This document shows, one piece after another, positions 1-7,309 of a stretch of 36,075 nucleotides of DNA. Source of the DNA: Planctomycetota bacterium. GTDB taxonomy: Bacteria; Planctomycetota; Planctomycetia; Pirellulales; PLA5. The position numbers and the translations under genes were made by a program. The stretch covers positions 1-36,075 of the forward strand of contig QEVJ01000093.1 in the NCBI GenBank assembly GCA_003576845.1, in the 5' to 3' direction. The notes under the pieces were generated by a model that was given only the letters and a program-made list of their open reading frames with translations, made no database searches and was not told where the DNA came from. Each line of letters starts with the position of its first letter. Positions within the stretch are counted from its first letter, which is position 1.

Positions 1-35
1 CCCTGTCCGCGCGCCGGCTGCTACCTTGGTCCGCT

Positions 36-836
36 ATGACGAACACCGAGCCAAACGCCGCCGCCACCGACGCCCGCCTGCAACTCGCGATTCGCATCGC
101 CCGCGTCGCCGGCGAACTGACGCTGCGCTACTTCGGCGCGACAGACCTCGCGGTCGAACGCAAGTCAGACGCCTCGCCGGTCACCGTCGCCGATCGCAAT
201 GCCGAGCTCTACCTTCGCGACGAAATCTCCGCTGCGTTTCCCGACGACGCGATACTCGGCGAGGAGTTTCCGGCGAAGGAAGGCACGTCCGGCTTTCGCT
301 GGATTCTCGACCCCATCGACGGCACGAAGTCGTTCATTTCCGGAGTGCCGCTCTACGGAACGCTCATCGGCATCGAACGTGGCGACGAAAGCGTGATCGG
401 CGTGATCGAGATTCCCGCGCTCGACGAGCGCGTCTGGGCGGTCCGCGGCTGCGGCGCTTGGCACGCACGCGGGAACAATCCGTCCGCGCCGGCCCGTGTC
501 TCGCAAAAGATGTCGCTCGCCGACGGCCTGTTCGTCGTTTCGCAAGTCGACAGCTTCGCCAGGCAGGGCAGGGCAGGGGCCTTCCTCCGGCTCCAGGCCG
601 CCGCCGGTATCACCCGAACCTGGGGCGATTGCTACGGCTACCTGCTCGTCGCCACAGGCCGCGCCGAAGCCATGGTCGACCCCATCATGAGCGCCTGGGA
701 CGCCGGCGCGCTCTTGCCGATCCTCGTCGAAGCCGGCGGCACGTTCACCGATTGGCGAGGTCAACCGACGATCCACAGCGGCGAAGGCATCGCCACGAAC
801 GGCCTCGTCTTCGACGAAGTGTTGCGCTTGTTGTAG
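36..836 (+). CDS. hisN: Inositol monophosphatase family protein, probable histidinol-phosphatase
   Basis: A 266-residue soluble enzyme of the Mg-dependent IMPase superfamily. Visible motifs are GEE at 75-77, the metal-binding stretch WILDPIDGTKSF at 89-100 (Asp92, Asp95) and the C-terminal WDAGALLP segment from Trp221, whose Asp222 normally binds the third metal. The length fits the family. The GDCYGYLLVATGRAEAMVDP stretch resembles HisN-type histidinol-phosphate phosphatases (histidine biosynthesis, histidinol phosphate to histidinol) more than inositol phosphatases, but substrate choice is an inference from family resemblance. Residues 177-181 (QGRAG) are encoded by a GGGCAGGG-type repeat that runs through the gene in frame. 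The ATG at 36 is the first sensible start. The gene faces the response regulator downstream, with 14 bases between their stop codons, and has no obvious operon partner in the window. Confidence 0.85.
   Translation: MTNTEPNAAATDARLQLAIRIARVAGELTLRYFGATDLAVERKSDASPVTVADRNAELYLRDEISAAFPDDAILGEEFPAKEGTSGFRWILDPIDGTKSFISGVPLYGTLIGIERGDESVIGVIEIPALDERVWAVRGCGAWHARGNNPSAPARVSQKMSLADGLFVVSQVDSFARQGRAGAFLRLQAAAGITRTWGDCYGYLLVATGRAEAMVDPIMSAWDAGALLPILVEAGGTFTDWRGQPTIHSGEGIATNGLVFDEVLRLL
562..579 (+). repeat. KOPS-like GGGCAGGG cluster (two overlapping octamers)
   Basis: Two overlapping GGGCAGGG octamers (566-573, 571-578) lie on the + strand inside the histidinol-phosphatase gene and encode QGRAG. They belong to the polarised set described in the findings, pointing toward the dif-like site at 5.9 kb. 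Confidence 0.75.
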
Positions 837-850
837 CCCACGCGGCCGGT

Positions 851-1357
851 CTACCCGAAGTGGTGCTCCGGCGGCACTTGCCCCGCGGCGCTCTGGATCA
901 GGATCAAGAGCGCGTTCGGATCGAACGGCTTGCGCACGAAGTACGTGCATCCCGCCGCCCGCGCCCGGCGAATGATGTCCGGCCGCTCCATGCCGCTCAG
1001 AATGATCACCGGAATGTGGCACGTCGCTGGGTCCGAATCGAGCTGCTCGCACACGGTAAACCCATCGATGTCCGGCAAACGCAAATCCAAAAGCACGATA
1101 TGCGGCCGCTCGGCCCGAGCCATTGCCAGTCCGCGCTCGCCGGCATGGGCGATCAGCGTGTGATATCCCTGCTTTTGCAGCCGAAACGCCAGCGACTCGG
1201 CGATCGCCTCGTCGTCGTCGACGATCAATACCGTTTGCCCCTCGCGCGGCGGCAACGACGAACGCTTCGGACGCAACAAGGTCTCGGCGGGCATGTCGAG
1301 CGTTCCCCAAGGCTTCGTCGTCGCGGCGCACATGGCCGGAAGTCTCCGTGCGGTCAT
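851..1357 (-). CDS. Stand-alone receiver-domain response regulator
   Basis: A 168-residue protein with one CheY-like receiver domain from about residue 42 to 165 and no output domain. The acidic pocket is DDD at 47-49, the phospho-acceptor is Asp91 in VLLDLRLPD, the switch Ser is in VIILSGM, and the conserved Lys is in the FVRKPFDP motif. It should be a phosphorylated partner-binding output of a histidine kinase that is not encoded nearby. The N-terminal 40 residues are not conserved in type and look disordered; Met22 (MPAETLL) is an alternative start. The C-terminal tail after the domain is short. It lies convergent with the phosphatase gene and downstream of a 459-base non-coding interval, so it is probably transcribed alone. 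Confidence 0.88.
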   Translation of the reverse strand: MTARRLPAMCAATTKPWGTLDMPAETLLRPKRSSLPPREGQTVLIVDDDEAIAESLAFRLQKQGYHTLIAHAGERGLAMARAERPHIVLLDLRLPDIDGFTVCEQLDSDPATCHIPVIILSGMERPDIIRRARAAGCTYFVRKPFDPNALLILIQSAAGQVPPEHHFG

Positions 1358-1521
1358 CCGATTTCATCGTCGGCCCCCGAGCCAACATGGAGGTTTGGCG
1401 AAAAGTTTCCGTATTTCGCGCTCTTAGTGATCGCTCCGGACGTACAGGACATAGCGACCAATACCGCCCGAACACGTCGTGGTGACGAACGCCGTTCGTG
1501 AATCCATCGGCATTGAGAACC

Positions 1522-1553
1522 GAGGGAAGGGCAGGGTAGGGCAGTGCAGGGCT
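1522..1553 (+). repeat. KOPS-like cluster, three overlapping octamers with different N
   Basis: GGGAAGGG (1524-1531), GGGCAGGG (1529-1536) and GGGTAGGG (1534-1541) overlap on the + strand, followed by a degenerate GGGCAGTGCAGGG. The variable fourth base is what distinguishes a GGGNAGGG recognition motif from a simple tandem repeat. Confidence 0.75.
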
Positions 1554-1653
1554 GTCTAAGGAAGGGAATGGAAGCGAAGGGAAAGGAAGGAAACGGCGAT
1601 GGTCAGGATCCTGGATTTCAAATTTGAGATTTCCGATTTCAAATCTCCGACTC

Positions 1654-1668
1654 GGGGCAGGGCAGGGC
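1654..1668 (+). repeat. KOPS-like GGGCAGGG cluster (two octamers)
   Basis: GGGCAGGG at 1655-1662 and 1660-1667 on the + strand, intergenic, between the response regulator and the ATPase gene. Confidence 0.72.
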
Positions 1669-1816
1669 CACGCAAACCGAGCCGGTCGACAGCATGAAAT
1701 ACCCTAATAAACTCCCCAACGGCCGTTCATCGCTCAGCGCTCATCAATCATCACTGATTCCCAAGACCCGACCGGCAACACGTCGCCAAGCTCCATCAGC
1801 GCCGCGCTCGTCCTCG

Positions 1817-4249
1817 TCACTCTGCCAACCGCGCCTCCCCGTCCGCCGCCACGCGCCACGGCCGCCAAACCAGCACGACCCGCGAAACGTCCACGTCTGC
1901 CTTCTTCGGCTTCACTTCCGTCGCGTCGAGCACGAGCGCCTCGGCGCTGAACGCCGCGCGAATCTTCTCCGTTTCCACTGCGAACTCGGTTTCGAGTTGC
2001 TTGAGCCTCGCCTGATACGCCTCGACCGTGTCTTCCGCTTGCCCGATGTCTTGCCGCTCCTTCGCGACGCGCCCTGCCGACCTGGCTGCCGTCGCCGCTT
2101 TCGAAACGTTTGCCGCGCTCGCCATCTTGCGGCTCATGAGCGCTCCGAACACCGATGAGCCGAACGATAGCGCCGCCGAGAACATCGACTGCTTCGATTG
2201 CTCCTTCTCGCGATCGACTCGCTGCTGTGCCTTGCGAATCTGCTCCCGCACTGAGTCCAGTTTCGGCCGATACTTCACGCGCAGCTTTTCGATCGCCGCG
2301 TCGCGCCGTTCGTTCGCCGCATGCGCCAGCCGGATCCGGAACTCCGCCTCCGCCTCACCGGTCCGCGACGTTTCCTTCAACTCCGCCGACTTCCAGATCG
2401 TCAGCCGCCGATTGCGATACAAATAGTTCTTAAGCGACGCCACGAGCGACTTGTACGTTTTCGCCTGCGCGAGAGGGGAGGGCAGGGGAGCAAACGTCGC
2501 CCCGTCGTCGGCCCGGGTATCCAACTCCGGTGGCTCGTCGTCGCGAATCTCCGCGTCCTCCCAAACTTCCTCCGGCAGCGCTTCGCCGTCCACGTCAACC
2601 AGCACCGCCAGCGACTCCCGCGTCTCGATCCCCAATTTCGCGTTCGCATAATGCACCTTCGCCGAACCGAGTAGGGCAGGGCGGTACACCAGTTTCTCCC
2701 CCGGCGAAATCGCATCGCGACACGGCACGAAAAACTCCTCGATGTCCGGCGGCAGCACCGTTCGCGCGCCCGTGCTCGAGACCGCCGCGTGTGCGTGCGC
2801 CCCGCCGCCGTGCGTCATCGCCGCCGCGACCGCAACTTTTGCGTCTTGCATGAGCGTGGCAATTTGATCGCGGGTGAGCGGCCCGCGCAAATACGACATG
2901 GCCCACCGCGTCTCGAAGACCGCCGGCGCGTCTTCGTGCACGTCGTTCAACAAGAACACGCGATTCCGCAACCCCGAAATCATCGCGTCCATCGTCGCCC
3001 GATCGAACGCCGCCCCCGCCGCCGCGGACGCGCCTTCCAAACCATCGAGCACCCGCGCCTTGTCCCGCTCCGTCTGCAACCGCCCGATAAACCACGTCCC
3101 CGCGTTCGACAGCGCCTTGTAATCGAGGTCCACCGGGTTCTGCGTCGCCAGCACCAATCCCAGCCCGTATGCCCGCGCCTGCTTGAGCAGCGTCAGCATC
3201 GGCGTCTTCGACGGCGGATTGGCGGTCGGCGGCAAATACCCGAACACTTCGTCCATGTACAGGATCGCCCGCAAGCTCGACGTGCCCGACTGCTTGCGCA
3301 TCCACGCGATCAACTCGTTGAGCAGGATCGTGACGAAGAACATCCGCTCGGCTTCGGACAAATGGGCGATCGACACGATCGACACCCGCGGCCTGCCCGC
3401 GCTCGTGTACAGCAACCGCTGCACGTCGAGCACTTCGCCGCTGGCCCAGCCCGAAAACCCCGGCGACGCGAGCAGATTGTTGAGACTCATCGCCAGTTCG
3501 AAGCGATCCTTCGCCGGAAAGAAGCTTTCCAGATCGAGAAAGCCGACCTTGTCGAACGGCGGCGTCTGAATCTGGCGGATCAGGTTGCCGAGATCGACGT
3601 CCTCGCCGCCGCGCCACGCGCGATCGAGTATGTTCGCGAGCAGAATATGCTCGCGGCTCCGCAGAGGATCGGCGTCGATGCCCAACAGTGCGAGCAAGCC
3701 CGACGCCGACGACGTGATCCGCTCGCGTAACATGTCGCCGTCGCCGAGCAAATCGGCCGGCGGCGCCGCAAAGCTCCGCAGCACGGTTAGCGGAATGCCC
3801 GCCTGGCTGCCCGGCGTATAGATCGTGACCTCCGCCGCCGCGCGCAATCGTTCGATCCGCTCCGGCTCCTGTCCCCACGACGCAAGCCCCTCGCGCCACT
3901 GCGTCGCCGTCGCCAGGGCGAAATCATCCGGCGTCATCCCCGCCCGCGCCGCGGTCGCCGGATCGACCCATGGGCGAAAGTCCTCGGGCAGTAGTTGCGG
4001 GAACGTGAGCAACAAGTTCCCAATGTCCCCCTTGGGATCGATCGCAATCGCCGGAATCCCGTCGATCGCGGCTTCTTCGAGCAGCGTGAGGCAGAGTCCC
4101 GTCTTGCCGCTCCCCGTCATGCCGACGCAAACGGCGTGCGTCGTCAAGTCCTTCGCGTCATAGAGCAACAGGTCGTCGCGCCGCGTTTGCGCCTCGGGAT
4201 CGAACGTCTTGCCAAGATAAAACGCGCCGAGCTTTTCGTAATCTTGCAT
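1817..4249 (-). CDS. HerA/FtsK-fold ATPase (DUF87-type) with C-terminal coiled coil
   Basis: An 810-residue cytoplasmic ATPase of the HerA/FtsK/VirB4 superfamily. Walker A is GMTGSGKT at 43-50 and Walker B is RAILYMDEV around 327-335 (Asp333, Glu334); LVLATQNPVDLDYKAL resembles the sensor segment of this superfamily. Residues of about 600 onward, up to the LETEFAVETEKIRAAF stretch, are charged and heptad-like, consistent with coiled coil, interrupted by a short Ala/Gly hydrophobic stretch. There is no N-terminal membrane region, so this is not a classical FtsK; the role (DNA or protein translocation, or AAA-like remodelling) cannot be fixed from sequence. Two GGGNAGGG clusters lie inside the gene and are read on the complementary strand: PLPSPLA near residue 587 and PALLGS near 522. 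The ATG at 4249 starts a natural N-terminus. Confidence 0.85.
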   Translation of the reverse strand: MQDYEKLGAFYLGKTFDPEAQTRRDDLLLYDAKDLTTHAVCVGMTGSGKTGLCLTLLEEAAIDGIPAIAIDPKGDIGNLLLTFPQLLPEDFRPWVDPATAARAGMTPDDFALATATQWREGLASWGQEPERIERLRAAAEVTIYTPGSQAGIPLTVLRSFAAPPADLLGDGDMLRERITSSASGLLALLGIDADPLRSREHILLANILDRAWRGGEDVDLGNLIRQIQTPPFDKVGFLDLESFFPAKDRFELAMSLNNLLASPGFSGWASGEVLDVQRLLYTSAGRPRVSIVSIAHLSEAERMFFVTILLNELIAWMRKQSGTSSLRAILYMDEVFGYLPPTANPPSKTPMLTLLKQARAYGLGLVLATQNPVDLDYKALSNAGTWFIGRLQTERDKARVLDGLEGASAAAGAAFDRATMDAMISGLRNRVFLLNDVHEDAPAVFETRWAMSYLRGPLTRDQIATLMQDAKVAVAAAMTHGGGAHAHAAVSSTGARTVLPPDIEEFFVPCRDAISPGEKLVYRPALLGSAKVHYANAKLGIETRESLAVLVDVDGEALPEEVWEDAEIRDDEPPELDTRADDGATFAPLPSPLAQAKTYKSLVASLKNYLYRNRRLTIWKSAELKETSRTGEAEAEFRIRLAHAANERRDAAIEKLRVKYRPKLDSVREQIRKAQQRVDREKEQSKQSMFSAALSFGSSVFGALMSRKMASAANVSKAATAARSAGRVAKERQDIGQAEDTVEAYQARLKQLETEFAVETEKIRAAFSAEALVLDATEVKPKKADVDVSRVVLVWRPWRVAADGEARLAE
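2475..2488 (+). repeat. KOPS-like cluster (two octamers) inside the ATPase gene
   Basis: GGGGAGGG (2475-2482) and GGGCAGGG (2480-2487) on the + strand, antisense to the ATPase gene, where they encode PLPSPLA in the linker before the coiled coil. Confidence 0.7.
2674..2681 (+). repeat. KOPS-like GGGCAGGG octamer inside the ATPase gene
   Basis: A single GGGCAGGG on the + strand, antisense to the gene, read as part of YRPALLGS. Confidence 0.6.
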
Positions 4250-4653
4250 CGCGTCGTGTCACGAAGAAAGAGCACCCATACCATGCCGCGGCCGAAAAAA
4301 AACTCAGCCACAGCCCAGCGACCAGCGTCCGACGCGCAGAAAAAACAATGGGGACATGTGCGGATTAATTCCCTCGCGTCAGGAAACGAGTTTCACGAAA
4401 TCCGCTGAATACAACGCCCACAAACCAGCGTCGACGCCACCGAATCAACCGCAAATAATCTCAATCCCGCCAAATGCACCGCACGGACGCAAAACCGACC
4501 CCATTCTACCGATTCCCCGCCCACAAGAAAGCAAGAATTTGACACCTGAGCAAATTCGTCGATGGTCCCGCGTCAACAAGTCGCCACACACGGCCGATCA
4601 AGCCTCCGCGATTGCCGCAACCTTCGGCGACGCCGCAAAGCCCGATCAACCAA

Positions 4654-4667
4654 GGGCAGGGCAGGGG
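4654..4667 (+). repeat. KOPS-like GGGCAGGG cluster (two octamers)
   Basis: GGGCAGGG at 4654-4661 and 4659-4666 on the + strand in non-coding DNA. Confidence 0.72.
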
Positions 4668-4724
4668 AGTGAACCTCACCTGGCCCGCCCAAGAAGCACT
4701 CATCGCTCGTCACCGGCAACCACG

Positions 4725-4748
4725 GAGCAGGGCAGAGCAGGGCAGGGG
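4725..4748 (+). repeat. KOPS-like cluster (one exact octamer plus degenerate copies)
   Basis: A degenerate GAGCAGGGCAGAGCAGGG run followed by an exact GGGCAGGG at 4740-4747. This is the last exact + strand GGGCAGGG before the polarity switch. Confidence 0.7.
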
Positions 4749-4809
4749 AAGTGTACTGCGCGTCCAGGACGCTCACGCCGTTCGCCACGCCGTCGAGGCA
4801 AGTGTCCCG

Positions 4810-5664
4810 CTATTCGGCTACCGTCACCACGCGATATCCGAGCGCTCGGAACCACAGAAAGTTCAGATACGGCACAAAGCCCAGGAATGCGGCCGGCGTA
4901 TCGCGCCAGACGCGAATCCACGTGAGGTCACCGCGGACGGCGTATCCACCCAGCAACATCAGCCATACACCGGCGACGGCCGCCGCCAGTACGCCTAACC
5001 AACGCGCCGCGCCGCGATCCCCAAGCGCTGCCGGTAGGCCGAAGATGCCCAGCGCCGCACCGACGAAACCGATTGCCAGTGGAATCGCGATTTGCCGCCA
5101 GTCGAGCGCGTGCAGATTGGCGCCGAGGAACCAGAACGTTGTGAAGGCGCTGGCCGCTTGCAGTCCGACGCAGATTGCGATTGCCGAACCGTGAAGTCGC
5201 CAAATTGGTCTCGCCGTGACGACCGACTCGCCGACGCACACAATCCGCAGGCCGGCGCTTCGCAACATGCGTAACATCAAGAAGAGCGGCCCGAGCCAAT
5301 ACCCGCACGTCGCGACGGCGACCATCATTGGAGATATGCGGACGGTCTCGTTCAATTCAGGGAGGTAACCCGAAAGAACCCATGCCTGGCACACGGCCGC
5401 TGCTAGAACGACCAGCCACCTCTCGTGTACTCGCCGTCGCGACAACGCGAACCAGACTGCGACCAGCCCGATGTCGAGCATTGCCATCGGCGCGGCATAG
5501 CCCTGGGGATGATTCGGGTTTGCCCCAACGTCCAGTTCGACGAATAGGGCCGTGGCGGCCCACTGCGCAGCCAGAAACAGGCCGGCGCCGAGCCGCCGCA
5601 CGATCGGAGAGCGAACGCCGTATCCCTCGACGAAAGTCGCGCCGGCAGTCAGCAGGTCGTTCAT
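4810..5664 (-). CDS. Polytopic membrane protein of unknown function
   Basis: A 284-residue protein starting MNDLLTAGATF. The same frame stays open about 350 bases further upstream, but that extension is charged, low in hydrophobic segments and overlaps the dif-like site, so the ATG at 5664 is preferred. At least six hydrophobic spans are visible, for example LGAGLFLAAQWAATALFVEL, PMAMLDIGLVAVWFAL, WLVVLAAAVCQAWVL, AIAICVGLQAASAFTTFWFL, IPLAIGFVGAALGIFGLPAAL and WLGVLAAAVAGVWLMLL, so it is an inner-membrane protein. No catalytic motif or known family was recognised. The codon use is less strictly G/C-ending than that of the neighbouring ATPase. No Shine-Dalgarno sequence precedes the start. 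Confidence 0.7.
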   Translation of the reverse strand: MNDLLTAGATFVEGYGVRSPIVRRLGAGLFLAAQWAATALFVELDVGANPNHPQGYAAPMAMLDIGLVAVWFALSRRRVHERWLVVLAAAVCQAWVLSGYLPELNETVRISPMMVAVATCGYWLGPLFLMLRMLRSAGLRIVCVGESVVTARPIWRLHGSAIAICVGLQAASAFTTFWFLGANLHALDWRQIAIPLAIGFVGAALGIFGLPAALGDRGAARWLGVLAAAVAGVWLMLLGGYAVRGDLTWIRVWRDTPAAFLGFVPYLNFLWFRALGYRVVTVAE

Positions 5665-5798
5665 GGCAATAGCATCTCGACGCACTCCGAGCATGCGACG
5701 TCCCCGACCGACGGAGGCCATCGCGGACGAGGCGGGGCGACACGCGATGCCTGTCAACACAATTCGACGGAGTGGCCCCGAGCTATTGCAAAGCATTA

Positions 5799-5824
5799 GC
5801 AGGCAGCCTGCGCGCCCTTCGGGC
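5799..5824. repeat. Pair of adjacent small inverted repeats
   Basis: GCAGGC-A-GCCTGC (5799-5811) is followed two bases later by GCCC-TTC-GGGC (5814-5824). They lie about 60 bases left of the dif-like site. They could form hairpins in RNA or be a degenerate palindromic repeat; no T-tract follows, so a terminator is not supported. Confidence 0.45.
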
Positions 5825-5885
5825 TGACCGGCAAATGGAGAGCGACGCTGAAGCTCAAACGGACGGCAAAAACGCCGCCCGGGCA

Positions 5886-5913
5886 ACGTCCGATAATGTT
5901 TCTTATGTTCGGT
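5886..5913 (+). other. dif: Candidate dif site (XerC/XerD recombination site)
   Basis: A 28-bp sequence with dif geometry: left 11-base arm ACGTCCGATAA, 6-base centre TGTTTC, right 11-base arm TTATGTTCGGT. The right arm keeps the XerD-type TTATGTT core and the left arm ends in ATAA. Against dif sequences recalled from memory it agrees at 17 of 28 positions with E. coli and 18 of 28 with B. subtilis, including 8 of 11 in the B. subtilis XerC arm. The independent support is position: it lies in the gap where the GGGNAGGG octamers switch strand. XerC and XerD are not encoded in this window, and the last four bases of the right arm are weak (CGGT rather than AAAT), so this stays a candidate. Confidence 0.55.
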
Positions 5914-6094
5914 AAAGCCGCCTAAAAACGCCGGGAATCGCGCAGATTCGCTCCGCCGTCGTTCGCCGCTCTGCCGGGGCCAAATCGACGCGGTCTCGCT
6001 CGCGCCCGTTGCGTTCAAAATGTCCGCCCCGATTCGGGACGCAGCTCACTTTCGCCGCCGGTTCTCGCGCCGCGTTTGCTCCGCTCCGCGGCGC

Positions 6095-6892
6095 TCAGCG
6101 ATCATAAAACGACCGCTCGCGCGGCGCCGGAGCGACGGGCAAATCGCTCTCCAGAACGCGCGGCGCAGGCGCGTTCGGCCAGGCCGCACTCCCCTGCCCG
6201 GCGTCTGCTTCGCCCGGTGTGCCCTGCGCATCCGGCACGTCCCCGCCCGGTGGCGTCGTGCCGGTCGAATCGAATGCGCCGCCGAGTCCGCCAAGGATAC
6301 GTGCCGGCACGCCGCCCAAGGGACGCGGCGAATCGCTGCCGGGCGCCGCGGGTCCCGGCGAAGACTTCGGCGTCGGCACGTCGGGATCGAGTCCCTTGTT
6401 GATCTTCTCCAGATACGGCCCGAGTACGTCTTTCACTTCCGCCGGCATCACTGCGTCCGCCCGATCCATGATCTTCGCGATGTAGAGCCCGCTGTGCGAG
6501 TGCAGCACCTTGTCGCGCATGTCCGGCCACAGCGTCACGACGAAGAACGTAATGAGCACGCAATACAACACGCCCTTCGCCGCGCCGACGAGAAACCCGA
6601 TCTGTCGATCGAACTCCTTGAGTTTCACGCGGTCGATGATGTCGTGAACGAGCCGAAACAACACCCAAATCGCCAGCGACGTCGCAATGAAGATCGCCAG
6701 CATCGCCCCGAACCGGTTCCAACGCTCGTCGGCGCCGATATAAGGCGCCACCGCGTCGCGAAACTTCAGCGCCGCCAGATAGCTCAACACCACCGACGAC
6801 ACCGAAGCAACCTGCCACGCCAGGCCCTTCATCGCGCCAAAAATGGCCGCGCCGCAAAGCACGCCGATCATCAAGAAGTCGTAGAACTGCAT
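6095..6892 (-). CDS. CvpA family membrane protein
   Basis: A 265-residue protein with the CvpA fold in the first 160 residues: an N-terminal YDFLMIGVLCGAAIFGAMKG segment followed by three further membrane spans (about 28-45, 62-82, 100-122) and the soluble stretch VKDVLGPYLEKINKGLD. CvpA proteins are inner-membrane proteins linked to colicin V export and envelope homeostasis; the molecular function is not settled. The C-terminal 100 residues are Pro/Gly/Ala-rich and probably disordered, and contain DAGQGSAAW from a - strand GGGCAGGG octamer. The ATG at 6892 directly abuts a C-rich array on its 5' side and has no Shine-Dalgarno sequence. Confidence 0.85.
   Translation of the reverse strand: MQFYDFLMIGVLCGAAIFGAMKGLAWQVASVSSVVLSYLAALKFRDAVAPYIGADERWNRFGAMLAIFIATSLAIWVLFRLVHDIIDRVKLKEFDRQIGFLVGAAKGVLYCVLITFFVVTLWPDMRDKVLHSHSGLYIAKIMDRADAVMPAEVKDVLGPYLEKINKGLDPDVPTPKSSPGPAAPGSDSPRPLGGVPARILGGLGGAFDSTGTTPPGGDVPDAQGTPGEADAGQGSAAWPNAPAPRVLESDLPVAPAPRERSFYDR
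6192..6199 (-). repeat. KOPS-like octamer on the minus strand, inside the CvpA gene
   Basis: CCCTGCCC on the + strand, so GGGCAGGG on the - strand. It is the first GGGCAGGG right of the dif-like site and already has the switched polarity. Confidence 0.6.
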
Positions 6893-6935
6893 GGGTCAGG
6901 GGTCGGGGGTCAGGTTTCAGGGGTCAGGGTAGGGC
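6893..6935. repeat. GGGTCAGG-type tandem array next to the CvpA start codon
   Basis: Degenerate GGGTCAGG and CAGGTTTCAGG words directly adjoin the CvpA start codon. On the CvpA mRNA strand it reads as a C-rich leader of CCTGACCCC words ending immediately at the ATG. It contains one exact GGGTAGGG octamer (6927-6934), the only + strand GGGNAGGG found right of the dif-like site. Confidence 0.65.
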
Positions 6936-6961
6936 ACGAACAGCTCGAACCGCGCCATTTA

Positions 6962-6985
6962 GCCCCCGGTGAATACACCGGGGGC
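6962..6985. repeat. Perfect palindrome, 10-bp stem with AATA loop
   Basis: Arms GCCCCCGGTG (6962-6971) and CACCGGGGGC (6976-6985) are perfect reverse complements around a 4-base loop. It lies between two divergent genes, so a shared terminator makes little sense; a repeated palindromic element or a protein-binding site is more likely. No T-tract follows on either strand. Confidence 0.75.
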
Positions 6986-7216
6986 AATCGACGTCGACAA
7001 GCCAAGTGGACTCGGGATTCGGCTCGCCGTTGCGCTGTAAACCGGCCCCCAACTATTGCCACTCGCAAGGAACTTTACCGACTTCTCTCTCCCTACCCAA
7101 TAGCGGAACGTCGCGGCCACGACGCGACAGCAATGCCAGCACGCCGCATTCATCCACGCAATTGCCCTTCGCCCGCTCACGAGCCATCGCTAAACTCCGC
7201 GCGAAATACGGCATCG

Positions 7217-7255
7217 CACTGCCCACTATCCACCGCCCACTGCCACTATTCACTC
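7217..7255. repeat. CCACTATC/CCACTG short-word array
   Basis: A degenerate array of CCACTATC, CCGCCCACTG and CCACTATTCACT words on the + strand in the leader of the YdjM-like gene. It runs directly into the KOPS-like cluster. Confidence 0.55.
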
Positions 7256-7257
7256 TC

Positions 7258-7275
7258 CCCTCCCCTGCCCTTCCC
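7258..7275 (-). repeat. KOPS-like cluster, three overlapping octamers with different N
   Basis: Read on the + strand, CCCTCCCC (7258-7265), CCCTGCCC (7263-7270) and CCCTTCCC (7268-7275) overlap. On the - strand these are GGGNAGGG with N of G, C and A. This mirrors the three-octamer cluster at 1524-1541 on the opposite strand. Confidence 0.72.
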
Positions 7276-7306
7276 CGAATCCTGAATCCCGAATCCCGAC
7301 CCCCGA
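7276..7306 (+). repeat. GAATCCC-type array next to a start codon
   Basis: Words GAATCCT, GAATCCC, GAATCCCGA and CCCCCGA lead directly into AAAA and the ATG at 7310. The same word family lies before the glycosyltransferase start at 13071. Confidence 0.6.
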
Positions 7307-7309
7307 AAA

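Larger units (their letters stand above)
1358..1816. other. Intergenic region with low-complexity arrays
   Basis: This 459-base interval between the response regulator start and the ATPase stop holds two KOPS-like clusters, a purine-rich stretch (about 1558-1597, repeated GAAGGGAA/GGAAGG words) and two copies of GATTTCAAAT(T/C)T at 1614-1625 and 1635-1646 separated by 9 bases. The response regulator promoter should lie at its left end. No credible open reading frame was seen. Confidence 0.6.
4250..4809. other. Intergenic region with two KOPS-like clusters
   Basis: A 560-base non-coding interval between the stop of the membrane protein and the start of the ATPase. It is less GC-rich than its surroundings at about 4280-4560 and must contain the ATPase promoter, but no convincing -35/-10 pair was found. 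The right half carries the GGGCAGGG clusters at 4654 and 4740. Short frames here have no recognisable protein character. Confidence 0.55.
5665..6094. other. Intergenic region holding the dif-like site and small hairpins
   Basis: A 430-base interval between the CvpA stop and the membrane protein start. It contains the dif-like sequence at 5886-5913 and two small inverted repeats at 5799-5811 (GCAGGC-A-GCCTGC) and 5814-5824 (GCCC-TTC-GGGC). Frames open through it on both strands lack protein-like composition. The membrane protein promoter is expected near its left end. Confidence 0.55.
6893..7309. other. Divergent intergenic region built largely of short-word arrays
   Basis: A 417-base interval between the divergent CvpA and YdjM-like genes. 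From left to right it holds a GGGTCAGG array (6893-6935), a 10-bp-stem palindrome (6962-6985), about 200 bases without visible structure apart from one octamer at 7091-7098 on the - strand (CCCTACCC on the +), a CCACTATC/CCACTG array (7217-7255), a three-octamer KOPS-like cluster (7258-7275) and a GAATCCC array (7276-7306). Promoters for both genes are expected here but none could be picked out. Confidence 0.65.

Noticed and set aside
26-1501. A 491-codon open frame on the + strand across the phosphatase and response regulator.
   Set aside because: Highly Arg-rich composition with no domain character; it is a shadow of high-GC coding sequence on both strands.
1817-4249. The ATPase being the FtsK that reads the KOPS-like array.
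   Set aside because: It lacks the N-terminal membrane segments and a recognisable gamma winged-helix domain; only the ATPase fold is shared.
5665-6018. Extended start of the polytopic membrane protein to 6018.
   Set aside because: The extra 118 residues are basic and without hydrophobic helices, and overlap the dif-like site.
6935-7216. A dif site at the other candidate polarity-switch interval (6935-7090).
   Set aside because: No TTATGTTAAAT-like XerD arm was found here; the sequence contains the palindrome instead.
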